A stretch of DNA of 64,000 bases from Tenggerimyces sp963762635 (GTDB lineage Bacteria; Actinomycetota; Actinomycetes; Propionibacteriales; Actinopolymorphaceae): positions 310,001 through 374,000 of the forward strand of contig CAVXLQ010000012.1 in NCBI GenBank assembly GCA_963762635.1. Reading direction: 5' to 3'. A program made the position numbers and the translations under genes. The notes under the pieces were generated by a model. That model ran no database searches and was not told the origin of the DNA. It saw nothing but the letters and a program-made list of their open reading frames with translations. Positions 47,411 to 56,792 of this stretch are shown here, in pieces. Position 1 is the first letter of the stretch; every line of letters starts with the position of its first letter.

Positions 47411-48964
47411 GTGGGACATACGATCGGGATCGACCTGGGGACGACGTTCTCGGCGGCGGCCATGGTCAACCAGTTCGGCAAGCCCGAGATCATCATGAAC
47501 CGCGATGGCGAGAACATCACGCCGTCGGTGGTGATGTTCCAGGGCGAGATCCCGATCGTCGGAACGATGGCGAAGCGGTCCGCCGCGACCTCGCCGCTGG
47601 ACGTCGTGCAGTTCGTGAAGCGGTCGATGGGCGACCCGGCGTGGCGCTTCGAGACCTCGGGCGGGACGTCGTACCGGCCGGAGGAGATCTCCGCGATCAT
47701 CATCAAGCGGCTGGCCGAGGACGTGGAGCTCGCCTTGGGCGGGTCGGTCACCGATGCGGTGATCACGGTGCCCGCGTACTTCGACGACGCTCCGCGGCGG
47801 GCGACGATCGACGCCGGGCGGATCGCCGGTCTGAACGTGCGGCGCGTGCTGAACGAGCCCACGGCGGCGGCGTTGGCCTACGGCGTCGACACCGCGGTCG
47901 ACGGGACCGTACTGGTGTACGACCTCGGCGGCGGCACGTTCGACGTGACCGTGATGCGGGTCGGCGGCGGCGAGTTCGAGGTGCTGGCGACGCACGGCGA
48001 CCGGAACCTCGGCGGGTTCGACTTCGACAACCTGCTGATGCAGCTGCTGAACGAGCGGTTCGTGGCCGAGGGTGGCTCGTCGCTGCTCGACGACGACATG
48101 GCCGAGGCCGATCTGCGGGACAAGGCGGAGATCGCCAAGCGGAGCTTGACGTCGGTCGAGCAGACGCGGGTGGTGCTGGCTGCTGCGGGTGTGTCGAAGG
48201 TGCTGACATTGACGCGTGCGGAGTTCGACGACGTGACGTCGTCGTTGCTGTCGCGTACGCGGGACATCGCGTCGATGGTGGTGGAGGACGCGGGGCTGTC
48301 GTGGGCTGACGTCGACCGGGTGTTGCTGGCCGGTGGGTCGACGCGGATGCCGATGGTGCGTTCGATGATCTCCTCGTTGGCGGGACGGGATCCGGAACGT
48401 TCGATCAACCCGGACGAGGTGGTGGCGCTCGGGGCGGCGATCCAGGCCCATCTGGTGGAGCTGGACGACGCCGACGCCTCCGGCGCGTCCTCCGACAACC
48501 TGCCCGTGCTGGCGTCGTCGGTGACGCGGCCGCGGATCCGGGACGTGACGTCGCAGGGGCTGGGGGCTTTGGCGATCAAGCGGTCGAGCGACGACCCGGA
48601 GGACATGGAGAACGTCGTGATCATCCCGGCGAACTCGAAGATCCCGGCGAAGTCGGCGCAGACGTTCGAGACCGTTCAGGAGAACCAGACGCGGCTCAAG
48701 GTCGAGGTCACGCAGGGGGACGACACGGACCCGGCGTACGTGCGGACGATCGGCGAGCAGGTGCTGGACATCCCTTCGTATCGGCGCGGTGCTCCGTTCG
48801 AGGTGGTGTACGCGTACGACATCGACCAGACCGTGTCGATCGCCGTGAACGACCTGACGTCAGGCCAGCCGGTGGGCGCGTTCGAGGTGCACAACGTGGC
48901 GAACATGTCCGAGTCCGAGGTCTCGGCGGCCACCGACCGGATGCGCTCGCTGGACCTTGCCTGA
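47411..48964 (+). CDS. Hsp70-family chaperone, short form
   Basis: 517 aa from GTG 47411 with GGAGAGG upstream. The ATPase domain is complete: GIDLGTTFSAAAMV, LNEPTAAALAYGVD, VYDLGGGTFDVTVM and LLAGGSTRMPMV. A substrate-binding beta domain follows, but the alpha-helical lid (about 100 residues in DnaK) is missing, and the linker region is replaced by an Asp/Ala-rich stretch (ELDDADASGASSDN). First gene of an operon with two J-like proteins and GrpE, so a dedicated second chaperone machine separate from dnaK is likely. Confidence 0.9.
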   Translation: MGHTIGIDLGTTFSAAAMVNQFGKPEIIMNRDGENITPSVVMFQGEIPIVGTMAKRSAATSPLDVVQFVKRSMGDPAWRFETSGGTSYRPEEISAIIIKRLAEDVELALGGSVTDAVITVPAYFDDAPRRATIDAGRIAGLNVRRVLNEPTAAALAYGVDTAVDGTVLVYDLGGGTFDVTVMRVGGGEFEVLATHGDRNLGGFDFDNLLMQLLNERFVAEGGSSLLDDDMAEADLRDKAEIAKRSLTSVEQTRVVLAAAGVSKVLTLTRAEFDDVTSSLLSRTRDIASMVVEDAGLSWADVDRVLLAGGSTRMPMVRSMISSLAGRDPERSINPDEVVALGAAIQAHLVELDDADASGASSDNLPVLASSVTRPRIRDVTSQGLGALAIKRSSDDPEDMENVVIIPANSKIPAKSAQTFETVQENQTRLKVEVTQGDDTDPAYVRTIGEQVLDIPSYRRGAPFEVVYAYDIDQTVSIAVNDLTSGQPVGAFEVHNVANMSESEVSAATDRMRSLDLA

Positions 48965-49946
48965 GACCATCTGGGACGTGGCGGACTTCTACGAGCTGCT
49001 CTCGGTGTCGCGGTCGGCGACCCCCGAGGAGATCCGTGCCGCCATCACAGCCCAGCGCCGCATCTGGGTGCGGCGCCAGTCCAGCCCCGACCTGGAGCGC
49101 CGGGCCGAGGCTGAGCAGCGGGTCCGCGACGTCGACGCGGCCGAGCGGACCCTGCTGAACGACGGGCGGCGACGGGAGTACGACCAACAGTTCCAGCCAT
49201 CGCAGCAGCCCCCCGCGCCGACAGAGCTGCAACCGCAGCCGGAGAAGGGTCCGAGTCGGGACTGGTCCGATTGGATCGGCTCCATGGACGAGCTACGGCA
49301 CCTTCAGCGGGGTGAGTCATACCTCGACGAGGGCAAGTGGGACCTGGCCATCGCCGAGTTCGAGTTCGTGCTGGAACGCGATCCGAGCGAGCCAGATGCT
49401 GCCCATGGACTGGCCGCCGTTGCCTTGGCTTCGGGCCGTATCGAGGAGGTCTTCGGGCCGCTGGAGGACGCGATTGCCGCGAACCCGGACGACGACGAAG
49501 CCAAATACAAGCTGGCGACGGCGCTCTATGACTCGGCGATGGTGCTCGTCATGGACCAGATCGAGACGAAACGACAGTGGCGGATCGTCGGCAACCGCCT
49601 GCGTCGCATCGAGCGGCTCGGGCTGAAGGACGCGCGGACGAAGGTGTTGACGAGCCGACTGCGCGGGCTTCGTATGAGTGCTCGTCGACTACGGTGGGAC
49701 CTGGTGATTCGCCCTTGGCGTTATCTGGTGCTGATCTTGGTCGCGCTCGCCCCCGTCCTCATGTTCCAGACGTTGCTCAGCTTTGTGCTGCTCAGCGGCC
49801 CCCTGCTGCTCGTGGTCGTGACGGTCTATCTCGTCAGGCATCGACGTTGGGGGTGGAAGAAGTACCCTCGTCGGCCTGTTCACCAGCGCTATCCCCACCG
49901 CACGAATCCGCCCTCCTCTCCATATCCCTTTCCCTATGAGCGGTGA
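48957..49946 (+). CDS. J-like/TPR membrane protein 1, no HPD motif
   Basis: About 329 aa. Residues about 10-75 resemble a J domain (DFYELLSVSRSATPEEIRAA ... AAERTLLNDGRRREYDQQ), but the HPD that activates Hsp70 is replaced by RRIWVRRQSSPD. A Pro/Gln-rich linker, TPR-like helices (SYLDEGKWDLAIAEFEFVLE, then RDPSEPDAAHGLAAVALASG) at about 115-185, and two transmembrane helices at about 255-300 follow. TTG 48957 overlaps the Hsp70 stop; GTG 48978 is an alternative. Probably a membrane partner of the Hsp70; mode unknown. Confidence 0.82.
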   Translation: MPETIWDVADFYELLSVSRSATPEEIRAAITAQRRIWVRRQSSPDLERRAEAEQRVRDVDAAERTLLNDGRRREYDQQFQPSQQPPAPTELQPQPEKGPSRDWSDWIGSMDELRHLQRGESYLDEGKWDLAIAEFEFVLERDPSEPDAAHGLAAVALASGRIEEVFGPLEDAIAANPDDDEAKYKLATALYDSAMVLVMDQIETKRQWRIVGNRLRRIERLGLKDARTKVLTSRLRGLRMSARRLRWDLVIRPWRYLVLILVALAPVLMFQTLLSFVLLSGPLLLVVVTVYLVRHRRWGWKKYPRRPVHQRYPHRTNPPSSPYPFPYER

Positions 49947-50887
49947 GGGATACGACGGTGGCTGACTTCTACGAGCTGCTCGACGTCCGGCGGTCGGCGA
50001 CGCCGGACATCATCCGGGCTGCCATCACCGCGCAACGCCGAATCTGGGTGCGGAGGCAGTCCAGTCCGGATCCGGTGCGGCGTACTGAGGCCGAGCAGCG
50101 CGTCCGCGACATCGATGCCGCTGAGCGCACTCTGCTCGATCCCGAGCGGCGGCGGGCCTATGACAGCCAGGGGCCGGCGCCGGAGCCTGTTCGGACGGAG
50201 CCGACCCAACCCCGTACCGAGACGACGCGGCAGCCGCCACCGCGGCCGACCACTACGGGCAGTGTGTCGGAGGTCGGCTCTGCCGCGTTCCACATCCGCC
50301 GGGGTGACCGGCTGCTCGACGAGGGCAAGTGGCCGCTCGCGATCGCGGAGTACGAGGCGGCCCTCGAGCGGGACCCGGAGAACATCGATGCGATCGAGGG
50401 CATCGCGCTCGCGTACTTCCGTTCGAACCGCGTCAACGAAGCGCTCAAGGTGCTCGACAAAGCCCTGGCCGAGCAGCCGGACAACGAGAACGTCAAGCTC
50501 ACCATGGTGAACGCGCTCTACCAGTCCGCCCTCTCCGAGCTGGGCGACGACCAACGCATCACCTCACGACGCGAGCTCAGCGTTGTCAAGAGCAGGTTGC
50601 GCCGCATCCGCAAGGTCGGCGCGACCGACCGCCACACGCCGATGATGATCGCGCAGCTCAAGGACATTCTTCGCGCCGCCCGTAAGGCGAGATGGCGGCC
50701 GAGCTTCAACAAGAAGTGGTACGCGATCCTGCTCACCGGCTCGCTGCTGCTCGCGGTGTCGCAGCAGACGACGTTCTCGTACGTCATGGGCGGCCTGTTC
50801 TTCGCCGCTTTCGTCGCCCTGTACGTCGTCCGCCACCGCATCCCGAACTGGCGTGTAGACAGGAGAAACACCAACCGATGGCGCTGA
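49943..50887 (+). CDS. J-like/TPR membrane protein 2, no HPD motif
   Basis: About 314 aa, paralogue of the previous gene. It keeps the same altered block (ITAQRRIWVRRQSSPD) in place of HPD, the Pro/Thr linker, TPR repeats (DRLLDEGKWPLAIAEYEAAL, ALKVLDKALAEQPDN) and C-terminal transmembrane helices around 255-295 with a basic end. The GTG 49943 start overlaps the upstream stop by 4 bp; GTG 49958, with GAGGGA before it, is an alternative. It overlaps the GrpE gene by 10 bp. Confidence 0.82.
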   Translation: MRDTTVADFYELLDVRRSATPDIIRAAITAQRRIWVRRQSSPDPVRRTEAEQRVRDIDAAERTLLDPERRRAYDSQGPAPEPVRTEPTQPRTETTRQPPPRPTTTGSVSEVGSAAFHIRRGDRLLDEGKWPLAIAEYEAALERDPENIDAIEGIALAYFRSNRVNEALKVLDKALAEQPDNENVKLTMVNALYQSALSELGDDQRITSRRELSVVKSRLRRIRKVGATDRHTPMMIAQLKDILRAARKARWRPSFNKKWYAILLTGSLLLAVSQQTTFSYVMGGLFFAAFVALYVVRHRIPNWRVDRRNTNRWR

Positions 50888-51366
50888 CCGAACCCGGGGA
50901 CGAGCTGCAACGTCTCGCTACGGAGGTCGCGGAGCTTCGCGACCTGTTCCAGCGACGGTTGCTGGACGACCGTTCCAAGCAGGTGATGTACGACGAGCTG
51001 TACGGGCAGCTGAAGTTCGCCCAACAGGGGTTGGCCGAACAGTTCATCGCGCCGATGGTCCGCGAGCTCCTGCTCGTCGTGGACCGCCTCGACTCGCTCA
51101 CGGCCGCAGTCCCCAACGAGTCTGCCGACCTGCTGGACTCCGTCCGCGCGGAGCTGCTCGAGGTGCTGCTCCGGCGGGGCCTCCGGACCGTCGACGCCGA
51201 GGGCGAGGCGTTCGACCCACGGCTGCACGAGGCGGTCGAGCGGACGCCGGTGACCGACGAGGCCCAGGTCGGCCGGGTGCTCGCCGTACGCCGACCTGGT
51301 TACCAGCTGGAGGACCGGCTGCTCCGCCCCGCCCAGGTCAGCGTGGGGTATCGCGCGAACGCCTGA
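50878..51366 (+). CDS. GrpE-type nucleotide exchange factor
   Basis: 162 aa, shorter than usual GrpE (about 200). An N-terminal helix (QRLATEVAELRDLFQRRLLD) is followed by a long helix and the GrpE beta-domain pattern AFDPRLHEAVERTPV and LRPAQVSVGYRANA. AGGAG precedes the ATG. GrpE releases ADP from Hsp70. Its place in an operon with a lid-less Hsp70 and two J-like proteins suggests a private exchange factor. Confidence 0.85.
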   Translation: MALTEPGDELQRLATEVAELRDLFQRRLLDDRSKQVMYDELYGQLKFAQQGLAEQFIAPMVRELLLVVDRLDSLTAAVPNESADLLDSVRAELLEVLLRRGLRTVDAEGEAFDPRLHEAVERTPVTDEAQVGRVLAVRRPGYQLEDRLLRPAQVSVGYRANA

Positions 51367-51446
51367 CCCGCGGCGGTCTCGCGCGGATAATCGCAGGCAT
51401 CGAACCGATCGAGGCGGCGCGCGCCGCGTTCGCGAGCCGCGACTGG

Positions 51447-52979
51447 GTGTCCGCTCGCGACGGGTACGCCGCCGCGGGGGACTCCGTGCTGCTCGGCGAG
51501 GATCTGGCCCAGTGGAGTGAGGCCGCCTGGTGGATGGGTTTGGCCGACGAGTCGCTGGAACGGGCCGAGCAGGCCTACTCCGCCTACCTCGACGAGCGGA
51601 ACCAGCCGCGGGCGGCGTACCTCGCGTTCGATGTCGCCTATGCCCACTTCCTCAAGGGCGACGAGGCCGTCGGCGGCGGCTGGCTGGGCCGGGCCGAACG
51701 GTTGCTCGCCGACGAGCCCGAGTGCGTCGAACACGGCTACCTGCGGTACTTCCACGTCGAGGCACTGCTCGGCGGCGACGACCACGAGGCGACGCTGGCG
51801 GCGGCGACGGCCGTCCAGGAGTTCGCGGAACGGCACGGCGACCGCACGCTCGCAGCCGCCGGCGTGGTCGCCGAGGGCCGCGCCCTGATCCGTCTCGGCC
51901 GAATGGCCGAGGGTCTCGCCGCCCTCGACGACGCGATGCTCCGGGTGTCGAGGCGCGACCTCGCGCCGGGGTTCACCGGCAACATCTACTGCCACCTGAT
52001 GGCCGCCTGCCACGAGCTCGGTGACCTCAAGCGCGCCGGCGCGTGGACCCAGGCGACGTCGGTCTGGTGCGACGAGGTGGGGCCGGCGGTGCTGTTCAAG
52101 GGCATCTGCCGGGTGCACCGCGCGCAGGTGCTGCAGACCCTCGGCGCATGGGACGAGTCCGAGCGCGAGGCCCGCACCGTCTGCGAGAGTGTCGCGTCGT
52201 TCTCGTCGGCCGTCGCCGCCGAGGGGTATTACCAGTGGGGCGAGATCCTCCGGCTCCGTGGCGACCTCTCCGCCGCCGAACAGGCGTACGTTCGCGGGCA
52301 CGGCTTGGGGCGGGATCCTCAACCAGGGTTGGCGATGCTGCGACTCGTCCAAGGTCGGACCGGCGACGCCGCGGCCTCGATCCGGTCGGCGCTGGCAGGC
52401 GTTCCGCGCGACCGGCTCGGCCGGGCGCGGTTGCTTGCCGCGCAGGTGGAGACCGCTCTCGCGTGCGACGACGTCGCGCTCGCCTCCGCGGCGGCGGAGG
52501 AGCTGGCGGAGATCGCGGCGACGTTCCAGAGCTCGGGGCTGACCTCGGCGGCGCTGACCGCCCGCGGCGCGGTCCTGCTCGCCCGCGGTGAGGCGGGAGA
52601 GGCGTTGCCCGTTCTGCGGTCGGCGTTGACGAGCTGGCTGGCGGTGGACGCGACGTACGACGCGGCGAAGGTCCGCAGCCAGCTCGCCGCCGCCTACCAT
52701 GCGCTCGGCGACGAAGACCTTGCCCGGTTGGAGATTCTGGCCGCCGAGGCCGTCTTCGCGAAGCTCGGCATCCACCGTTCCTCCCCGGACGGCCTGTCCC
52801 GACGGGAGATCGAGGTGCTCGCCCTGATCGCCGCGGGGCGGACAAACCGGGAGATCGCCGCCCAGCTCGTCCTGAGCCACAAGACGGTCGCGCGCCATTT
52901 GTCCAACATCTTCACGAAGATCGACGTCTCGTCGCGGACCGCCGCGGCGGCATACGCGTTCAAGAACGGGTTGGCGTGA
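51447..52979 (+). CDS. LuxR-type regulator with TPR repeats
   Basis: 510 aa from GTG 51447. A helical TPR-like sensor region (about 1-440) precedes the LuxR helix-turn-helix LSRREIEVLALIAAGRTNRE then HKTVARHLSNIFTK at about 447-505. There is no nucleotide-binding domain. Family-like sequence (IEAARAAFASRDW) continues in frame upstream of GTG 51447 to about 51400, but no ATG/GTG/TTG is present there, so the true start is unclear. Close behind grpE, it may be in the chaperone operon. Confidence 0.82.
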   Translation: MSARDGYAAAGDSVLLGEDLAQWSEAAWWMGLADESLERAEQAYSAYLDERNQPRAAYLAFDVAYAHFLKGDEAVGGGWLGRAERLLADEPECVEHGYLRYFHVEALLGGDDHEATLAAATAVQEFAERHGDRTLAAAGVVAEGRALIRLGRMAEGLAALDDAMLRVSRRDLAPGFTGNIYCHLMAACHELGDLKRAGAWTQATSVWCDEVGPAVLFKGICRVHRAQVLQTLGAWDESEREARTVCESVASFSSAVAAEGYYQWGEILRLRGDLSAAEQAYVRGHGLGRDPQPGLAMLRLVQGRTGDAAASIRSALAGVPRDRLGRARLLAAQVETALACDDVALASAAAEELAEIAATFQSSGLTSAALTARGAVLLARGEAGEALPVLRSALTSWLAVDATYDAAKVRSQLAAAYHALGDEDLARLEILAAEAVFAKLGIHRSSPDGLSRREIEVLALIAAGRTNREIAAQLVLSHKTVARHLSNIFTKIDVSSRTAAAAYAFKNGLA

Positions 52980-52980
52980 A

Positions 52981-52996
52981 TGGGTCGGACGACCCA
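52981..52996. terminator. Palindrome after LuxR gene
   Basis: TGGGTCGGACGACCCA forms a 7-bp stem directly after the stop at 52979. Possible weak terminator; there is no U-run. Confidence 0.35.
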
Positions 52997-53037
52997 TCGA
53001 CGGCCAGTCTGGATGGGGCTTCGGCCCGATGAGCATT

Positions 53038-53052
53038 GGCCCGAGTCGGGCC
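53038..53052. promoter_or_regulatory. Palindrome upstream of methyltransferase
   Basis: GGCCCGAGTCGGGCC, a 15-bp perfect dyad 13 bp before the methyltransferase ATG at 53066. Likely an operator; protein unknown. Confidence 0.4.
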
Positions 53053-53065
53053 TAGCTTCACTGGC

Positions 53066-54133
53066 ATGACGAAGACCTTTGACGAAGAAGTGGCGGGCGC
53101 GTTCGCCGCACGCGTGATGGGCATGGCGTCCGACGCCGCCGTGGTGCTGCAGATCAGCATCGGCCACCAGACCGGGCTGTTCGAGACCATGGCGGGCCTT
53201 CCGCCGACGACGAGCGCGGAGATCGCGGCCAAGGCCGGGCTCACCGAGCGCTATGTCCGAGAGTGCCTGGCGGCGCTCGTCGCGGGTCGGGTGGTGACGT
53301 ACGACCCGGACGCGCGGACGTACGCGCTGCCCCCGGAGCACGCGCACTCCCTGACCACCGCGGGCGGGCCGGAGAACCTCGCCCGCCTCACGCAGTTCAT
53401 CACGCTGCTGGCCGCGGTCGAGGAGCCCGTGGTCGAGGCGTTCCGGACCGGGGGTGGCGTGCCGTACTCGGCGTACCCGAGGTTCCAGCGGCTGATGGCC
53501 GAGGACAGCGCGGCCGTCCTCGACGCGTCGCTGCTGTCGGACGTGCTGCCGTTGGTCGACGGTCTGCCGGCGCGGCTCGCGGCGGGCGTGGACGTGCTGG
53601 ACGTCGGCTGCGGTCAGGGGCACGCGGTCAACCTGCTGGCGCGGGCGTTCCCCGCCAGTCGGGTGACCGGGTACGACCTGTCGCCCGAGGGGATCGCGGC
53701 CGGTCGGGCCGAGGCCGCCGCGTGGGGGCTGGCGAACGCACGGTTCGAGGTGCGGGACGTTGCGTCGCTGGGCGAAGAGGGCGCGTACGACCTGGTCACG
53801 GCATTCGACGCCATCCACGACCAGGCGTTCCCGCGGCAGGTACTCGCGGGGATCGCTCGGGCGCTGCGGCCGGACGGGGTGTTCCTCATGGTCGACATCA
53901 ACGCGTCGAGCCGTCTCGAGGAGAACCTTGACGTGCCCTGGGCACCGTTCCTCTACACGGCGTCGACGATGCACTGCATGACGGTGTCGCTGGCCCAGGG
54001 CGGCGAGGGGCTCGGCACGATGTGGGGCCGGCAGCTCGCCTGCTCGCTGCTGGCGGAGGCCGGGTTCGCGTCGGTGCGGGTCGAGGAGATCGACGGCGAC
54101 CCGTTCAACGCCTACTACGTCGCCCGGCGCTGA
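53066..54133 (+). CDS. Methyltransferase with N-terminal winged-helix domain
   Basis: 355 aa. An N-terminal dimerisation/winged-helix part (LTERYVRECLAALVAGRVV at about 65-85) precedes a class I SAM fold with VLDVGCGQGHAVNLL near 178-192 and FEVRDVASLG. This two-domain layout is shared by O-methyltransferases and by a large uncharacterised actinobacterial and animal group. Small-molecule methylation is likely; substrate unknown. Confidence 0.87.
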   Translation: MTKTFDEEVAGAFAARVMGMASDAAVVLQISIGHQTGLFETMAGLPPTTSAEIAAKAGLTERYVRECLAALVAGRVVTYDPDARTYALPPEHAHSLTTAGGPENLARLTQFITLLAAVEEPVVEAFRTGGGVPYSAYPRFQRLMAEDSAAVLDASLLSDVLPLVDGLPARLAAGVDVLDVGCGQGHAVNLLARAFPASRVTGYDLSPEGIAAGRAEAAAWGLANARFEVRDVASLGEEGAYDLVTAFDAIHDQAFPRQVLAGIARALRPDGVFLMVDINASSRLEENLDVPWAPFLYTASTMHCMTVSLAQGGEGLGTMWGRQLACSLLAEAGFASVRVEEIDGDPFNAYYVARR

Positions 54134-54209
54134 AATGGGCAACGTCCGCTAGCGATCTGGGTAGCTCTTGCCGTCGTCGGCGACCCGGCGGGTCGGGTGT
54201 GATCGGGGT

Positions 54210-54746
54210 ATGGACCGCACACGTGTATCCGGAATCGCCGCCCTGCTTGGTGGCGCGGCTCTGTTCGCTGACATCGCGCTCGGCCTGTTCGACGGCCTCG
54301 GGCGCGGCTATTACGCCGTCGCGCTGGCAATGACGCTCTGCCTGGTCGTCGCCGTGCTCGGCTCGTTCGTACCGGGTCCGCTCGCCATCGTCGGTACGGT
54401 CGTCGCGCTGGCCGGGCTCGCGTTGTGGGTGGCGGAGTACGGGGCGAAGCTGCTTGTGGCGGGGACGACCTTCGGGGACGGGTTCGACGTCGGCGGCTCG
54501 ATGCTGCTGGCGCTCGGCATGCTCGTGCTGGGTATCGCCGTCGTACGGTCTCGCCGGACCGGCGGCTGGCAGCGGTGGGCGCCACTGGTCGGCAGCGTCT
54601 ACTTCTTCCTGTCGATCATCCCGCAGGTGACGCTCACCGAGTCGGGCGCGAACGGCGTACTGCTCGGCGCGTGGGGACTCACCTGGGTCCTGCTCGGCGT
54701 CGCGCTGCTCACGGCCGGGGCGGGTGAGCGGCGACTCGTCGGCTGA
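54210..54746 (+). CDS. Small integral membrane protein
   Basis: 178 aa with five or six transmembrane helices spread over the whole length and short polar loops. No recognised family. Probably monocistronic, between a methyltransferase and thrS. Confidence 0.7.
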   Translation: MDRTRVSGIAALLGGAALFADIALGLFDGLGRGYYAVALAMTLCLVVAVLGSFVPGPLAIVGTVVALAGLALWVAEYGAKLLVAGTTFGDGFDVGGSMLLALGMLVLGIAVVRSRRTGGWQRWAPLVGSVYFFLSIIPQVTLTESGANGVLLGAWGLTWVLLGVALLTAGAGERRLVG

Positions 54747-54813
54747 CGTCGCGAGACGGGCGGATACGATCGGGCCGTTCGACCCATCTCTTGTCTTTTG
54801 TCGAGGAGTCATC

Positions 54814-56781
54814 GTGTCCGAGTTCAGCGTCACCGTCATCCGTAGCGGCGAGCGTGCCGAACGGGAGACGACGACGGGCACGACGGCGGGGGAGCTGTTC
54901 CGCGAGGACCGCTCGGTGATCGCGGCGCGGGTGAACGGCGAGCTGTGCGACCTCGCGTACGCGCTCGCCGCCGGCGACGAGGTCGAACCGATCGAGATCT
55001 CCTCGGCCGATGGACGTGCGATTCTGCGGCACTCCACGGCGCACGTGATGGCTCAGGCCGTTCAGGACCTCTTCCCGGAGGCGAAGCTCGGGATCGGGCC
55101 ACCGGTCGAGAACGGCTTCTACTACGACTTCGACGTGCCGACGCCGTTCACGCCCGAGGACCTCGAGCGCATCGAGACTGCGATGCGGCGGATCGTCAAG
55201 GATCGCCAGCGGTTCTCGCGGCGCGTGGTGTCGGACGCGGAGGCGCGCGAGGAGCTGGCCGCGGAGCCGTACAAGCTCGAGCTGATCGGCCTCAAGGGCG
55301 GCGCCTCGTCCGACGACGGCTCGTCGGTCGAGGTCGGCGGCGGCGAGCTGACGATCTACGACAACCTGCGCGGTGACGAGCTGGCGTGGAAGGACCTGTG
55401 CCGCGGGCCGCACCTGCCGACGACGCGGCACATTCCGGCGTTCAAGCTGATGCGCGTCGCGGCGGCGTACTGGCGCGGGTCGGAGAAGAACCCGCAGCTG
55501 CAGCGGATCTACGGCACGGCGTGGGAGTCGAAGGACGCGCTCACCGCGCACCTGGAGATGCTCGCCGAGGCCGAGCGGCGCGACCACCGGCGGCTCGGCT
55601 CGGAGTTGGACCTGTTCTCGTTCCCGGAGGAGATCGGGCCGGGGCTCGCGGTGTGGCACCCGAAGGGCGGGATCATCCGGCGGGTGATGGAGGAGTACTC
55701 GCGGAAGCGGCACGAGGAGGGCGGGTACGAGTTCGTGTACACGCCGCACCTGACGAAGGCCGCTCTGTTTGAGACCTCGGGGCACCTGGAGTGGTACGCC
55801 GACGGCATGTACCCGCCCATGGAGCTCGACGAGGGCCAGCGGTACTACATGAAGCCGATGAACTGCCCGATGCACGTGATGATCTTCCGGTCGCGGGGGC
55901 GGTCCTATCGCGAGCTGCCGTTGCGGATGTTCGAGTTCGGGACCGTCTACCGGTACGAGAAGTCGGGCGTCGTGCACGGTCTGACGCGGTCGCGTGGGTT
56001 CACGCAGGACGACTCGCACATCTTCTGCACGCCCTCGCAGCTGCAGGACGAGCTGGCGTCGTTGCTGGACTTCGTCGTGGGGCTGCTGCGGGACTACGGG
56101 CTGACCGAGTTCACGGCCGATCTGTCGACGCGGCCGGAGAAGTTCGTCGGCGAGATCGCGCAGTGGGACACCGCCGAGGCGGCTCTGGAGGAGGCGCTGA
56201 AGCGGGCTGACATTCCGTACACGGTGGCCGAGGGCGAGGGTGCCTTCTACGCGCCGAAGATCGACGTTCACGTGAAGGACGCGATCGGGCGGAAGTGGCA
56301 GCTGTCGACTCTGCAGGTGGACTTCCAGCTGCCGGGGCGGTTCGGCATCGAGTACCAGGCTTCGGACGGGACGCGGCAGCAGCCGTACATGATCCACCGG
56401 GCGCTGTTCGGGTCGGAGGAGCGGTTCTTCGGGATCTTGTTGGAGCACTACGCGGGCGCGTTCCCTCCCTGGCTCGCGCCCGTGCAGGCCGTGGCGATCC
56501 CGATCGCCGAGCGGCACGAGTCGTACCTCGCCGACGTGGCCCGCCGGGCGCGGGATCGCGGGATCCGGATCGAGGTCGACACGTCGGACGACCGGATGCA
56601 GAAGAAGATCCGGAACGCCCAGACCCAGAAGATCCCGTACATGCTGATCGCCGGCGACCGCGACATCGAGTCCGGCGCCGTGTCCTTCCGCTACCGCAAC
56701 GGCGAGCAGAAGAACGGCATCCCCGTGGACGAGGCGATCACCGAGATCGTCGACACCATCGAGCGCCGCCTGCAGATCTGA
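54814..56781 (+). CDS. thrS: Threonyl-tRNA synthetase
   Basis: 655 aa from GTG 54814 with GAGGAG upstream. TGS domain at 1-60, editing domain with RHSTAHVMAQAV near 71-82, class II core with motif 2 FEFGTVYRYEKSG and the zinc site including MNCPMHVM, and the anticodon-binding domain to the end (RIEVDTSDDRMQKKIRNAQ). Charges tRNA-Thr; essential. In most actinobacteria thrS is next to a HIT-protein gene; here it is 3.8 kb away. Confidence 0.97.
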   Translation: MSEFSVTVIRSGERAERETTTGTTAGELFREDRSVIAARVNGELCDLAYALAAGDEVEPIEISSADGRAILRHSTAHVMAQAVQDLFPEAKLGIGPPVENGFYYDFDVPTPFTPEDLERIETAMRRIVKDRQRFSRRVVSDAEAREELAAEPYKLELIGLKGGASSDDGSSVEVGGGELTIYDNLRGDELAWKDLCRGPHLPTTRHIPAFKLMRVAAAYWRGSEKNPQLQRIYGTAWESKDALTAHLEMLAEAERRDHRRLGSELDLFSFPEEIGPGLAVWHPKGGIIRRVMEEYSRKRHEEGGYEFVYTPHLTKAALFETSGHLEWYADGMYPPMELDEGQRYYMKPMNCPMHVMIFRSRGRSYRELPLRMFEFGTVYRYEKSGVVHGLTRSRGFTQDDSHIFCTPSQLQDELASLLDFVVGLLRDYGLTEFTADLSTRPEKFVGEIAQWDTAEAALEEALKRADIPYTVAEGEGAFYAPKIDVHVKDAIGRKWQLSTLQVDFQLPGRFGIEYQASDGTRQQPYMIHRALFGSEERFFGILLEHYAGAFPPWLAPVQAVAIPIAERHESYLADVARRARDRGIRIEVDTSDDRMQKKIRNAQTQKIPYMLIAGDRDIESGAVSFRYRNGEQKNGIPVDEAITEIVDTIERRLQI

Positions 56782-56792
56782 GCTCGCCCGCA

